Part shown: positions 1 to 12,400 of the stretch, in pieces | How the letters are laid out: each line of letters begins with the position of its first letter | Position numbering within the stretch: position 1 is the first letter of the stretch | Source: Isoetes taiwanensis | Lineage: Eukaryota > Streptophyta > Lycopodiopsida > Isoetales > Isoetaceae | Assembly (NCBI GenBank): GCA_021234155.1 | Contig: JAJEKV010000003.1 | Span: 17,468,386-17,532,385, forward strand | Direction: 5' to 3' | DNA length: 64,000 bases | Position numbers and translations under genes: made by a program | The notes under the pieces: model-generated | The model's input: only the letters and a program-made list of their open reading frames with translations | Told to the model about the DNA's origin: nothing | The model's database searches: none

Positions 1-1186
1 GCAGTCTTCAACTCGGAGAAACAGATAGGACAACAGATGTATAGAGACGAAGACCAGGAGATGCACCTTGGCAAGATTTAGGATGGGGAGTCATGACCTA
101 AGAATTGAAAAAGATAGATGGAGGAAAGTAGAAAGGGAGAACCGGAGTAGATAACTACCTTTTTCAGTTGTTAGTGATGTGCCAAATGCTAGGAGAGTCA
201 TTTGGGGTGGAGTAGATATAAGGAACGATTATAGGAATTGTAGGATCAGTAGACATAGATAATTATTGTCTGTTGTAGTATTAGCTGCTTCATGCACTTT
301 AAGCAGTCAAATAGACTAGGTAAACCTTCGTTGTAAACCCTTGACTCCTCAATGTGGGAGCTGCTCGACCACATTAAGGAATTCGAAAGCAAATGATACC
401 TTCCTTATGGAGGAAACTTCAGCAGGTCAAAGAACAAGATGGTGAACATGGGAGCCTGGACACATATAATGAAGAGGAGACTGCACAAAGGATGATAATG
501 CATCAAGAATGAACACATGATTTGCCAAGTTCTACCAACCAACAACCAATAGACATATGGCGATCATAATAGGGAAGGATCCTTACATCAAGCAGAGATG
601 CTTTGACTAAGGAAGAATTTCAAACAACGAAGACTAGACTGCTCAAGGATAGGAGAAAGGCCAGACCGCAACCATCTTCTTCCTCTTTAGCTCCACTTTT
701 TTTAGGTAGCTATATCAACCTCGACAGTACCATCTCCTTGCAGAAAGATCATGATGACCTTCTAGCTTTAGAGATTGGAGCTCAGGCAGCAATAAGAAGA
801 TGCACCATGGGGGGCCAAATAGCAGTACTAATAAATTATTACTGCAATGTTATAGATCCCGCATCATACAGCAGTAGCTTGGGACTGCGAAGATGAACAG
901 TCTACATGAAGGAGATCGACATAACCAACACAATAATAGGATCATCCTTGAATCTTCTAACCTCCAAGGCAGGGTGAATATGGAAGACTGTATAGAGTGG
1001 AGAGCATTACCTTCAAGCTTTTGGGATGGGACATGAAGACTTTAGGTCGTTAACTACGTCATCAAGTCAACTAGCATGGATACCTCTAATGAAGATCTTG
1101 TACTACTTATGATTACGATTGACTTAGAAGAATGAGATCCAGTTCTATGGGTTTGTAGGAGAATGCGATCTAGTTCTATGGATTTG
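1..1186. other. Gene-free, decayed repeat sequence
   Basis: No reading frame here resembles a known protein. A 97-codon open stretch near 603-896 lacks an ATG start and any recognisable motif. Just before the TRIM element, two near-identical short units (about 1138-1160 and 1167-1190, both containing AGTTCTATGG) form a small tandem duplication. I see no RNA gene. Confidence 0.5.
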
Positions 1187-1344
1187 TGTAACGGACCCAT
1201 GGTAGACCGCTCGAGTATTCGAACCTTGAATGTGCCTGTGGGGCGTTTTCGAGACACCGGCATAAATGGGTAGAAGCGACTACTCATAAACGTCTAGACG
1301 GTTTTGCTCAGTTGGTTAAGGGCATGTCGGTTAGGAATGTTACA
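1187..1344 (+). repeat. TRIM 5' LTR
   Basis: First of two 158-bp direct terminal repeats, TG...CA bounded. Its end carries a tRNA A-box-like stretch (GCTCAGTTGGTTAAGGGC, about 1306-1323). Confidence 0.9.
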
Positions 1345-1346
1345 GT

Positions 1347-1358
1347 TGGTATCAGAGC
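1347..1358 (+). promoter_or_regulatory. Primer-binding site (initiator tRNA-Met)
   Basis: TGGTATCAGAGC is complementary to the 3' end of plant initiator tRNA-Met and lies 2 bp after the 5' LTR, the expected place for minus-strand priming. Confidence 0.9.
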
Positions 1359-1482
1359 AGGTCTCGAGTTCGAGTCTCCATGGGTGCCTATATGCATAGG
1401 TAATTTGCAAAGACTTGGTAATCATTGTGACATGGTATAGTCTTGGATGCTCGAGGACGAGCATAGTTCTAGTGGGAGAGAC

Positions 1483-1640
1483 TGTAACGGACCCATGATA
1501 GACCGCTCGAGTATTCGAACCTTGAATGTGCCCGTGGGGCGTTCCCGAGACACCGGCATAAATGGGTAGAAGCGACGACTCATAAACGTCTAGACGGTTT
1601 TGCTCAGTTGGTTAAGGGCATGTCGGTTAGGAATGTCACA
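1483..1640 (+). repeat. TRIM 3' LTR
   Basis: Second terminal repeat, the same length as the first. Differences include GGTAGACC versus GATAGACC near the start and TTACA versus TCACA at the end. Confidence 0.9.
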
Positions 1641-4600
1641 GTTTGACTGCCTTCAAAGTCTTTCTCTTTTTTGGGCTAGAAGACACATGTAAACCTCAAG
1701 TAAGAGAACAATGTCATGACGATCATACTGGTAAATGAAGATGGTCGTTACACATATGCAAAGGGTTTATGTTGGAAATGGGTTTCAAACCCATGATAAT
1801 TGGTTGCAAGTCATCGACTCTTTCCAAGAGCACTATTGCCATGATCATCGAGTTATGCCACACGTCTTCTTCGATGTATGCTAAGTGCCATTCGTGCACC
1901 CATGCTAAGTGGCATCCTGCATGCCTGCCAGGTGGCACACATTCACCTATACTAGTTCACGGCATACACTATTGAATTTCATGCAATAGGGCACTATATA
2001 TAGAGATGTTTGAGGATGACAAAACCATTCCACTTCAACATCATTTAGGAGCCTTATTATCTTGCGCCCTTAATGGCATTGTACATATTATGCTATGAAA
2101 TAATTTCTTAATGCAAGTAATCTATGTTTCTTACTCGTAGTTCTTTGATATTTTGTCTGTAGGTTCATGACAATTATCAAAGAAGGAGATGTTACAAAGA
2201 GCTTAAAAGTATTTTCTTTAATTAAAGTATTTGCTAGCATGTTCAAGTCAAACTTTTAAAACATATATTTGAAACTTGCTAGAAGCATGCTTTGTTAAAT
2301 GACTATTTCTTGGCCAACCCATAAATTGCTCGATTTCAGGAGTCCTCTAGGTAGATGACAAAGCCGAGTAATAATTACGTCTTTTTAGATTTTACTATCT
2401 AGATGAAGTTTGTAAATCAATCATCAACTAGAGAACGTGAGGATGCACATCATATTCGAAAGCATTTGAAGACCAAAATAGATATGCAGTATCAATAGAC
2501 ATCCCAATACAGAGGACATCTAATGATAATTATACGCTGATAACGAAAGGCGAACGACTGTTATTTAAAACTATGAATTCATTTGAACAGTAAAAAATTG
2601 CAATCGGTTTTCAAAATTTTGGCAAACGAATTAAGAGTATACATGCAAGAAATGCAAAATGAAGTTGGTTGTATGTTTGATGCTACATTCCTTTTGAATA
2701 GAGGCAATGCCTTGTTGATGGTATTTTTATGTAAAAATTTAGGAGTTTTAGGATTGGCTTGATAAGGACATGCACTTAATCAGTTTAATAGACAAATGCA
2801 TCTGGACAAAATTCTGAAAGCTAGATTGTTCTTCATCCACCATGTGAGAAGCCCATGATATCATATTACTCTATCATATTCTGCATATAAGATCTTTGTT
2901 AAATTTGTCTAAAAGCTTCGGGACATTCTTGTTGAAACCGTTTGCTCCGCATGTCATATTTCTTGTTGCTTTTTCATTTTGAATAATAGTGTTGCAAATT
3001 ATATTGAACTAGATTACAATAGTTGGTGACAGGAGAGTGACCATCTTATGATAGCTGCTGATACCTATAGGATTTGCAAACTCTATGGGGAGAAGAACTT
3101 GCTGAATGCCAAATGCTTGGCAAGTTCAGCAATGGATGCATAAGTCGTAAAGGGTGAATGAGCAACAAAGGTTGAATGTAAGAAAGCGGATAGAAGAAGA
3201 TGGTTTATTGAATTAGATTAGTGCATTTATAGGCTCAAGGCCTTATGGCAAATCAATTTTGTAATGTAAATATGAAAAAAAAATATATGACTGCTTTTTT
3301 AATGATCTTCTATAGGGTGCAAAGATTAACAAGATATTATTCAATGGTAAACTTTGAAACAAACATAGGGCTACAGGCAAGGCCTAAAATGAAAAGGAAC
3401 TGAGAGTGGATGTGAGAGGGTATGAGGCACAATCATAGGAACACAGGTGGTTAAGGTGAATAGATCTTTAGGTAATAGATAGCTCGACAATAATGAAAAT
3501 TGAATTAAGATAAAAACTCAAAAAGTGAGGCCTAGCATAAGGAATTAACCGCCGAAGGCAACAAAGGGATGCCAGCTAGATCAACAACTACATAAAGGAA
3601 TCATAGACAAACATAGTTCAATATGTATAGTCAAAATCCAGTTAAGTCAGGTAGGCTATGAAATCTAACCATAAGATTGGATAGGACAATTGGTCTGCAT
3701 AATAAGGAGTTCTTATACAAAAGAATATTCTTCTCAACATATAGAAGTACCGAAGTAAGCCTCGTCAAAAAGTTATGAGGGAGGAAGAGACGTACTCATG
3801 GAAGCGCCAAAAGTTAGGATGAGAAGGGCCATCGGCGAGTGTAAAGCTCTGGTACATGCAGACCAATCAACGGAGAGAATTGCGCAAACAAGTCTGGCAG
3901 TGGCTCAGGAAGCAAAAGGAGTGGGTATGGGAGTGTTGGAGGCTCTGGGAGTCGACCTTAAGGGAAAAGGGCCCATGCAGATCTGTGGAGGGAAAGAGCA
4001 ATGAAGAACAAGGGGCGACACAAACGAAGGGGGAAGTTGGATCTGGTGAGGGAATCAGAGATCCATGGCCTCTTGCTAATGCATCATGGATTGTGGCTAT
4101 TTCCTGAGGAGGCAAGCAATCTATACATATTGCAGGATGGTGCGATGTATAAGTGTATGCGAATTTATCACCCTTTGGACCAGTATATACATGGGTACAA
4201 TATGGAGCATCTATATGCTTCAGTCAGATCGAGCTCGAAATCGAGGGCTTAAGAATGGTGGAGGTAGATGGGGGAGCCTTCCTTGCCCAAGAATTAACAC
4301 AAACAAAGGAATGCATGAGATTACTATGGCTGATGAATCAGAGAGGTAAAAGGTCTAGCCACATCTTTCATCCATGCAACAGAGGGAGAATATGTCTGTT
4401 ATCTAGGGATTCGAATTCGATCGAACCAAAGTGCTCAATAGTGGTGGGATGGCAGAGGTAAAGGAAAATAAAAATTGGGGGAGGAGGATATACCATGGTT
4501 GTAATTTTTGTGTAGTGTCTGGAACCCACCCAGTCCCCAAGAAGACAAAGATCCCCTGTCTGTCGTCGCGCTAAGGCCCCTTGACAAGCCCATCGGCTGT

Positions 4601-5099
4601 AGAGAGGCTCACAAGTTGACATGCAGAGGATATAGTGATAGTGATTGTTAGGATCTAGAGGAGGAGTATAGCAAATTAAGATATTATGTATAGAACCTGC
4701 AAGAGCATCCTCCTCTCAATGGATTTGTATATGGCTGGAGAAGGCAACCATTATCACAAATGATTAGCATGTAGATGATCATCTCAAATTTAGATGATAT
4801 ATAGACGATCATCAACTCAAATTTACTATTACACACCATTTGCCCCTTTCTAGTTCCTTCTTGCTTGCCCCTTTCTCCCACCTCCCCAATTTCTACCAAT
4901 GCTCATGGACATGGCTATAGATGGGGAAGACCTCCAATCTCAACTGCTATATGCAAACATGGCAGCCAAACTTATACTAGGGATTATGATAGATTCCTTC
5001 CTCATATGTAGGACAGACCATGCAAGGAAAGCTGATAAGTCTACCTTGCAAAAGGGGAGAAGGGCAAAGGCGCATGCGACACTCTTGGCAAAGGTAACC
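1641..5099. other. Gene-free stretch with LTR-like promoter remnants
   Basis: About 3.4 kb without a supportable gene. Around 1990-2010 a TATATATAGAG motif follows CA-rich sequence and precedes a poly-pyrimidine stretch, an arrangement that resembles an LTR promoter. The segment 1730-2160 shares scattered words with 54190-54700, suggesting related LTR remnants. Short open frames around 3800-4460 overlap each other in all three frames and show no protein signature. Confidence 0.4.
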
Positions 5100-5960
5100 T
5101 ATGGTTGACGCTCAAACCTAACTGCAAGCTACTCTCAATCAAGTCCAATTGGGCATATGCAAAGTGTGGAGGTAGGTCTAGGCAAAAGTTGAAGGTTTAA
5201 CAACTAAGTTCACATGTTTTGATGAGCAAACTAAAGGCTTCAATGCCTACATGAAAAATTGAATGACATCAGAATAGGTTTGATATTGCCGAGCTCTCGA
5301 CTGATATGGCCACGACAATGATTGATTTGGCCACGACATCAAATAGACTGGACACCTTGTTCCAAGACATGGAACGTTTTGAGTAGGAGATTAAGGAGAC
5401 TATTGCACATCTCCACACAGGAGTTGCGGAGATGGCGGCCAACATCTAACAAGCAGTTTATGTAGCTTTCTCAAAGTGTCAAACACAACAACATCTTCAA
5501 GCACTACAGGACATGACCAATGCTGTGGACAAGGCAAACTCTGCCAAGAACACGGACGCGACCTCCAGGCTTAAGGGGTTGGGGAAAGGCTCCTCTAGTC
5601 AAGATCATGATGTACAAGAGTTGGGCAAAGCGATTGCATTGCATGGTAAGGGACTTCATGCCGATGCTCATTAGCAGTTGCGCCATTGCATGCAAGAATT
5701 GGAGGAACAAACTATGAGACACCAAGAGCTAAGCTCTTAGTTCCAAGTGTTGAAGGCTAATATGGAAACTACAACCGCTGGGCACGTCTAGGTGCTTAAG
5801 GCACACCCATTGAACAAACAAACCTTGGCACGCAAAAAAAAGCAAGCCAAAGCAGTTTCCAACTCAGCCAAGCATCAGACCACTTCAAATCGACCAGGGC
5901 TAACACCCCAAGGACACCCAGCTAGACATGTTGCATCATCTGCCCATCACACATAGAATA
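5100..5960 (+). pseudogene. Fossil coiled-coil reading frame, many CAG/CAA-to-stop changes
   Basis: Reading from about 5104 (with one frame change near 5275) gives roughly 280 residues rich in Gln, Ala, Leu, Glu and Lys with heptad-like spacing, ending in a basic, Ser/His-rich tail. It is interrupted by many stops. Nearly all are TAG or TAA at places where CAG or CAA (Gln) would fit the composition, for example near 5384, 5447, 5669, 5737 and 5790. This is the expected product of C-to-T change at methylated cytosines in a silenced repeat. The family is not recognised. A gag-like structural protein of an old retroelement is possible, but no zinc knuckle, protease or polymerase follows. Confidence 0.5.
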
Positions 5961-6181
5961 TTGGGCAGTCACTCAAATAGCAACATGAACACAAACGCAT
6001 GTGTCATAATGTCGTGGATCCGAGGCCTACCATAGGAGACACAACAAGGAAACAGGGGAGTTCATTCAGCATCCGGAATGGAAAATGGCGGGCTTGATTC
6101 CGCTCAGCAGGTCAGAAACAGGTAATTTGAAAATTCTATCTCCCCAGTTTCCTTGTTGTGGCGGCCTGGAACTGGGTCGCA

Positions 6182-6231
6182 GATTCCAGGACCCGCTCCC
6201 GGCTCCCGCCGATCACGGGACCCCTGGAATC
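6182..6231. repeat. GC-rich hairpin upstream of VPS52
   Basis: GATTCCAGG (6182-6190) and CCTGGAATC (6223-6231) are perfect 9-bp inverted arms around a GC-rich centre. It lies about 240 bp upstream of the VPS52 start codon, so it could be a small inverted-repeat element or part of the 5' leader. Confidence 0.5.
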
Positions 6232-6467
6232 AGCTCCCCAGATTCCATGCCGCCATACAAGAAGACCTCACAAAGAACATCTTGACAATATGCGATTTGT
6301 AAAGGGCCCCTCTAAGTAAGATTAGATAGATAGTAAGAGAAAAGGGGCGACCCTACCGTACCATAGGTAACGTCGTCAAATGAGCCCTGCTTGATCGTAT
6401 TGCCCCGTCAGACGGGCATTTCGGACACCATCAGCTGAAGAGAAGATCTCACATTTGGTGAAGGACA

Positions 6468-9400
6468 ATGGGCATGGAGGAGATCAAAGGAGCACGAGCC
6501 AAAGAAGGTGTATCTGGTGTCCGGGGAAATGAAGAACCAACGGCCGAAGAATTGTCCCAGGCAGCACTCGAACAGCTTTTTGCGTCGCCGTTGTTTATGC
6601 CTGCGGTCAGTGTCTGATCTGTATACAGTCCCGTTCAGTATTTCATTGTGTCAGTGTTATTCAGTTCTCTGTCATGAATAATAATCCTCTTGTCGTGCCT
6701 GCGTGGTTGTAGGCAGACGGGTCTGCAGAATATCAAGGCAAACACACTGCAGATCTCAACTTCACAGCTGGAGACCTCACGTTTGGCGATGAAATTGACA
6801 GGTTATTGGATTGCCTTCTCAAGTACTATCAGTTGTTTCCTCATAGACTGAAGAGATTTGCGGGTATGACTAATTGTCAAATGGCAGCGATGAGGTCTCT
6901 CTAGATGGGCTGCAGGAAGAGTTGGAACAGTTTCAGAGTCAACAGGTATTGCATATTTGCATGGAACTGTTTTATACCTATACTAAGGGCTAGAAACCAA
7001 ACTTTTTGGTAACCTATAATAACGTGAGTGCATTTGCCTGATGTACATTTGTCTTATCATTGAAACATGTATTTTATTTAACGAGGAGTTTATAACATAG
7101 ATTACCCTTCATTTCTAGGTAGGATTGTATGGCAATTCCTCTTTCTTCTTCCCAAAGTTTTCTGTAAATACAGATGTTCATGTCATAAAGTGGCTGTCAG
7201 TTTTAGATGTGAATAAGGTGGCAAGTGCAATATCAAAATACATGTATAAACTATGGCAGTTCTACTATATATATATTCTAAGATATATATATACACATAC
7301 ATATATCATATAAAAGTTTACGAGAAAAAATACTGTTTAAATTATGGCAGTTCGACAATATAGAGTTGTTGTTTCATTTGTCTTCTGTAAAGTTGCAATG
7401 CTCAGTACTTTTAGACCTTTTTGTACCTTTTGTTAGCCACAAATATTACTAGACTCATCATTCATTGAACAAAGGATTAAAAGAAATTGTTATAGATGCT
7501 TTCAAGGTGTCATACAAAGAAAGAGATCGTGTTTATATTAGCTTTTATTCACCCTTGATCTTAAGGACCATCTATAAGTTTTAGCTGTATAAATATGAAG
7601 AGATGCTTCCCCCTACAACTCCTTGGTGGCTGCTCATAATGGGCATGCTTTGACATGACCCTTAACTTGTATAACCAAATCCCATCCTTTTTTGATATAG
7701 ACCATTTAGATGTATATGCCACATCAAAGAGGTGGGACTTGAGTTTGATCTGACACGTATCCATCAAGTGTTACTTGGAACGCGAACGAACTTCTTTCCA
7801 AAACGGCCTTGTCCATCAATAGTGCTTTGATTGAAACTCAAATAGAGAGGGCTTGTTCTATTTATCAGGTTTAAAATAGGCCTTTTTCACATAAGCACAC
7901 TGGAGTAATCCTTAGAGTTCACTTTGTATACTCAAAATTGAATGTTGTTGAGGTGTATCGTATGTATATCATTATGTATTTTTAGCTATATGACATGGTA
8001 ACATGTGAATTTGAAGGTAGTTGCAAGTATCCTTGGGAAAGGCACTGAACTTAGAGAATATGCACAAGACATTGAAGAAAAACTACGTCAAGTAGAGTTA
8101 GAATCTATTCAGGCAAGTGTACGTGGATTAAATATCGGAAAAGAATATAGAATCTGAGATAGCTGCATTGCAATGGTATACAGGATTACATAAAAGAAAG
8201 TGATAATCTGGTGACACTCGACACCCAAATACGTGAGTGTGATTCTATTCTCACGCATATGGAGTCTCTTCTCGGAGGGTTTCAGGTAGGAAACCTTTTC
8301 TGTTTCTTTTGCTAGTAAAGTTTAAATGGTCATCCAATAGACATGAAATTCCATGCTAACTAGTTGGACAGTGGGACCTTAGAACTGGATATATTAACTG
8401 CACATGTGATCAACCTAGTCTTAAAAGATATCTCTATTTTTAATCCTTCTATCAGTTGAAGCTGAAGCTGGAGCTGGAGGTGAAACAAAGAAAAGCTTTA
8501 TTAAACATCTGCAGAAGACCACTCATTCTATGCATACAACCCAATGCTTGGGTCTCTAAGACCACTTATTGCAAATGTCATTATCTTGCAAATGTGATTT
8601 ATATACAGCCAGGCAATGTACTAAAAATCAGGAAACCATAGATCACTCAATTTTGTTTTCTGAGCAGAGTACCTGTTTTCTTTTCCTCTTTAAGGACCTT
8701 TTTACCTCGTGGAGACCTCATGTAAATGTCTCTAGCTCTCTACATTGTGGCTTGTTGCTTTTCCATCACTCCTAATGTGGCGGTAAATGGCTCAATATGT
8801 AAGGGACATTAGGTCTAACCAGATTATTGAAGTGATAAAACTCAGCAACCTTTTTGTAGCATGGGTAGAGAAGCATAGCATCTAGAAATTAGGTGTTTTA
8901 GCTGAACGCCATATGAACAAAGTAAGATCTTGGTTGGGACCCAAAGCAGGTTGTTTAGTAGCAGATTATATGCAGCGATTTTTTTTGAGATATATTGATG
9001 GAAAGAATCGAAAGTTGCAGTTGCAAACTCTGGATTGTGTAGCTTGCCAGCTGTCCCCTTGTTCCCATTCGGAGGGAGAAAGAAAGATTTATTATCCTCT
9101 AGCATAGATCCGTAGGATATAGGAGACCAGATACTTACAGCATTATAAACCTGCAAGGAGGGCGTGTGCACCTACCTATTCATTTAAAATAGTTTTGTTA
9201 GAGAACATCTACTCAAGAAACTAGTCGAATGTTTTTAGAAAGATTTATCAATTGCTATTCTGCCCCCCCTAAAAATAAGCTCTGGTGTCAGCATTTGTCC
9301 CCCTTTTGACAAGCCATCTCTTCTGAAGGAACTGCATACGATCGTTTTATCTGTTTGAAAGTCATTAATACAGTTCCCTTAATATCTGGAGATTTCCTTT

Positions 9401-12400
9401 TCAGTGAATCCCCACTTTTTTAGAGAAAAACCACCTTGTAAGCATTTTGTGGTCCCTTGTAAGTGCACGTCCGTCTTCCACAATAAAACATTGAGTCAGC
9501 AGTTAAAAGCCGTAAGGCTCGAGGAAACTGATTCATATAATTTTGTAAGAGTTTACACCTGCATGCAAACCTCTAAAACACGTTGACGGTAAGGCAGAAT
9601 CATCCAACACGGATTCAATAGATGTAAAAAATTACAGATACCCAGAGGAACACTAGAAAAGAACCAATGACATAAGCTTCTTTTGGAAATTCTCAGCAGC
9701 TCTGGTATTGGAGGTACTGAAGCTTAATGCTGTGGAAAATCTTGTCTTAGATGCATAAAAGTAATGATGACATTTTATGCTTTCAGTTATTTGTTTTCTA
9801 ACAAATTATTATCTAACTTTCTTTCAATAAAGGAAGATTTAGGATCTATTAGCTCTGAAATCAAAAGTCTTCAAGAACAATCCATGAACATGGGCTTAAA
9901 ACTCCGGAATAGAAAGGTATTTGACTTATGTTTTTGTGCCTGCTTTTCATTTTTGTGTTAAAGGAAGTCCAATGTATTTCGGATGCCTATATAATATATG
10001 TCATCAATTGAAAATGAAGGTGAAATTTTATTTATTATCTCATGAATGCTGGTCGTGGACACGGAACAAAAATAAGATAAAAGATCAAGTACAAGAGCAA
10101 GTCAAAACATCGAATTTAATAGGATTTTGATAGCGAACTGACGCCTCTAATGTACTTGAATTGAAAATGAAGGCTAAATTCATTTTATTATTATCTCGTG
10201 AATGCCAAACAAAGTATGATAAGGCCAAGTCCAAAGAAGAGACAAACAATGTTGAAAGCAATAGATAAATCTGATAGCGACTTTGTGGATTGAGTGGAAA
10301 GCTACAGCAAAAGGAAGGCATGTGATCAAGACTGCAAAGGAAGGTGAAACATAATGCTGATGTTGGGTGCCAACGATGTCATAGCAGTCCTGCTAGTATA
10401 AGATGTAACTGCAGACTTTAGAGGAAGTGAACTAACCACAACATTTTGTACAGCCACTGCACAGTTTAGATTTTGTTGTGATCTGACTGGCAGAAGCTCA
10501 AGTGAAAATTTTGTTGTGATCCGACTTATAATGTGCTGCAGTTCTAATAAGTGGAACACGTGACAAGGACATGTGTCATCTTAGTGGAAACATGCTGCAT
10601 GTTAGATAAACTTGTACATAAGGTCGTTTCAGTTGTACTTCTTTCTTTCTTTCCTTCTTTCTTTTGTGCTGATCTCTTCTCTGAGATTGGTCCAAGTCGA
10701 ATATGGTATCAGAGCCAACTCAAGGAGAGTTACACAGGAACTGATGGAGAACAGCAAAATCGTCAACTTTTTTGTCAAAAAGTGGGGGTCAATACTTGCA
10801 CATGCAAAATTATTAAATAGTTTTTGGAGAGAAGTTGTTGTGGCAGTCTGTTATTGGCTAATAGGGCACCTACAAAGGCAGTGCAAGATATGATGCCATT
10901 TGAGGCTTTTTATGGAGAAAAGCTGGATGTCTCAAATTTGAGAGTGTTTGGATGTGTAACCTGTGCCTCTTTCCGGCTTGAAAAGTTAAAGAAATTGGGG
11001 AAGTTGCATGACAGGGCAGTTAATGTTAAAGAACCTGTATATGTGATCTCATGTATATTTGTACATGGGCTGACCTGTACATTGGCAACATGTGCCTCTT
11101 TATCTTATAATGTGTTTATTCAATGATACAGTTCATTCCATTTTCTTCTTCTCTTGTGTCCTCTCTCTTTGATCCTAAAATTCTATCATGGTATCAGAGC
11201 CCAGGGAGAGTTGGACACTTTAACTTGAATGCATTTTAATTTATCAAGGATTCATAGTTCTAGGTGCAAGATTCTGGTAAAATCAGGGAAATCTGATCAG
11301 ACCATAGAAATTCGCAAAGAAACATCAACCCATCCAGGTCGGATTTGAGTGTGGAAGCTTCTCTCTCTTACATATTTGTGCTAAACCTTGAGAAGATGGA
11401 GAGTCTGGCTAGACTTTAAAGTATTTTGTTGTTCTTGGTCAGAGATAAAGGACATTCTTGAGATCGGAGGCTTCAAACTTATATAATCTTGAGGATCAAA
11501 GGATTGAAAATCTTGTGAAATATGGATTGGATCTGGATTGATGGTGGAGAGGCCTTTAAGCTGGATTGCACGAGATTTGAACCCTTATTGTCGTGTCCGT
11601 TGGTCAAATACTCTTCCTGTTGAAGATCTGCAGTTGCGACCGTTGGAGCGGCAATATTTGGAAAATCGGAGTTGGGCAAGCCAGGGTTAGCATTGGAAGC
11701 ATCATCAAGAATTGGATAAGCCAGGGTTAGAATTGGAAACATTTGCATGAAAAACGACAAGGGTTTTTTTTGGCCAGACGTCTTGCAATGGCTTGTGCCT
11801 CTTGCCTCCTCTGTTCTTACAACATCCTTTTTAGGTCATGCCCGAATGCTGGGCACATGGTCAGCCATCCATTGTTCTTCCAACAACCAAATTGCTGATG
11901 GCTTCAAGAATAGCTCGTGGGGAAGAACTTCATAAGGTTTAACGAAGCTTTGGAGAAGATGAAGTTTCAGCTGAACTGAAAGAAGTGATAACCACAAGTT
12001 CAGCTTTCTTCATCATACAGAAACAAACCTCTCCAATCAGTTTGTTTTCTTTTAGTATCTGCTCTTTCTTAGTCTTCAGAGGAGGTCTTAGAATAACTGG
12101 AACATGACAACTAAGGATACGTTGTCATCTTGATAGGGACATGCTGCATGTTAGATAAACTTGTAAGCAAGATTTTGTTTCAGTGTACTTCTCTGGTTTG
12201 GATAATGACAGTTTCGTTTTCCTTTCCTTTGTGCTGATCTCGTCTCTGGGTTCGGTCACTTCCAATGTGAAGATTTTTGTCACCCTGATGGGAAATGCCT
12301 TTCTCCGGTTCTGTGCAAAGGCAGTAATGTGCTAGTGGTATGTCACACCATAACGTTTGGACCACAGAATGGGAGTACACCATATTAGCCAGCATCACTT

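Larger units (their letters stand above)
1187..1640 (+). mobile_element. Complete TRIM (terminal-repeat retrotransposon in miniature)
   Basis: Two near-identical 158-bp terminal repeats (1187-1344 and 1483-1640) both start TGTAACGGACCC and end in CA. They flank a 138-bp interior with no coding capacity. Two bases after the first repeat lies TGGTATCAGAGC (1347-1358), the standard site complementary to initiator tRNA-Met. Directly before the second repeat is a purine-rich tract (about 1471-1481, GTGGGAGAG). Flanks read ATTTG and GTTTG, which would be a 5-bp target duplication with one mismatch. This is a non-autonomous LTR element that relies on proteins of a full-length relative. The repeats differ at only a handful of sites, so insertion was fairly recent. 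Confidence 0.93.

Noticed and set aside
1300-1385. Possible tRNA gene
   Set aside because: A- and B-box-like words exist but no cloverleaf stems pair properly and the stretch spans the LTR end and primer site of a TRIM.
1187-1640. Cassandra-type TRIM with 5S RNA
   Set aside because: The LTR has no 5S rRNA-like sequence.
4001-4461. Overlapping short open frames
   Set aside because: Several frames open at once, with no motif and no codon-type signal.
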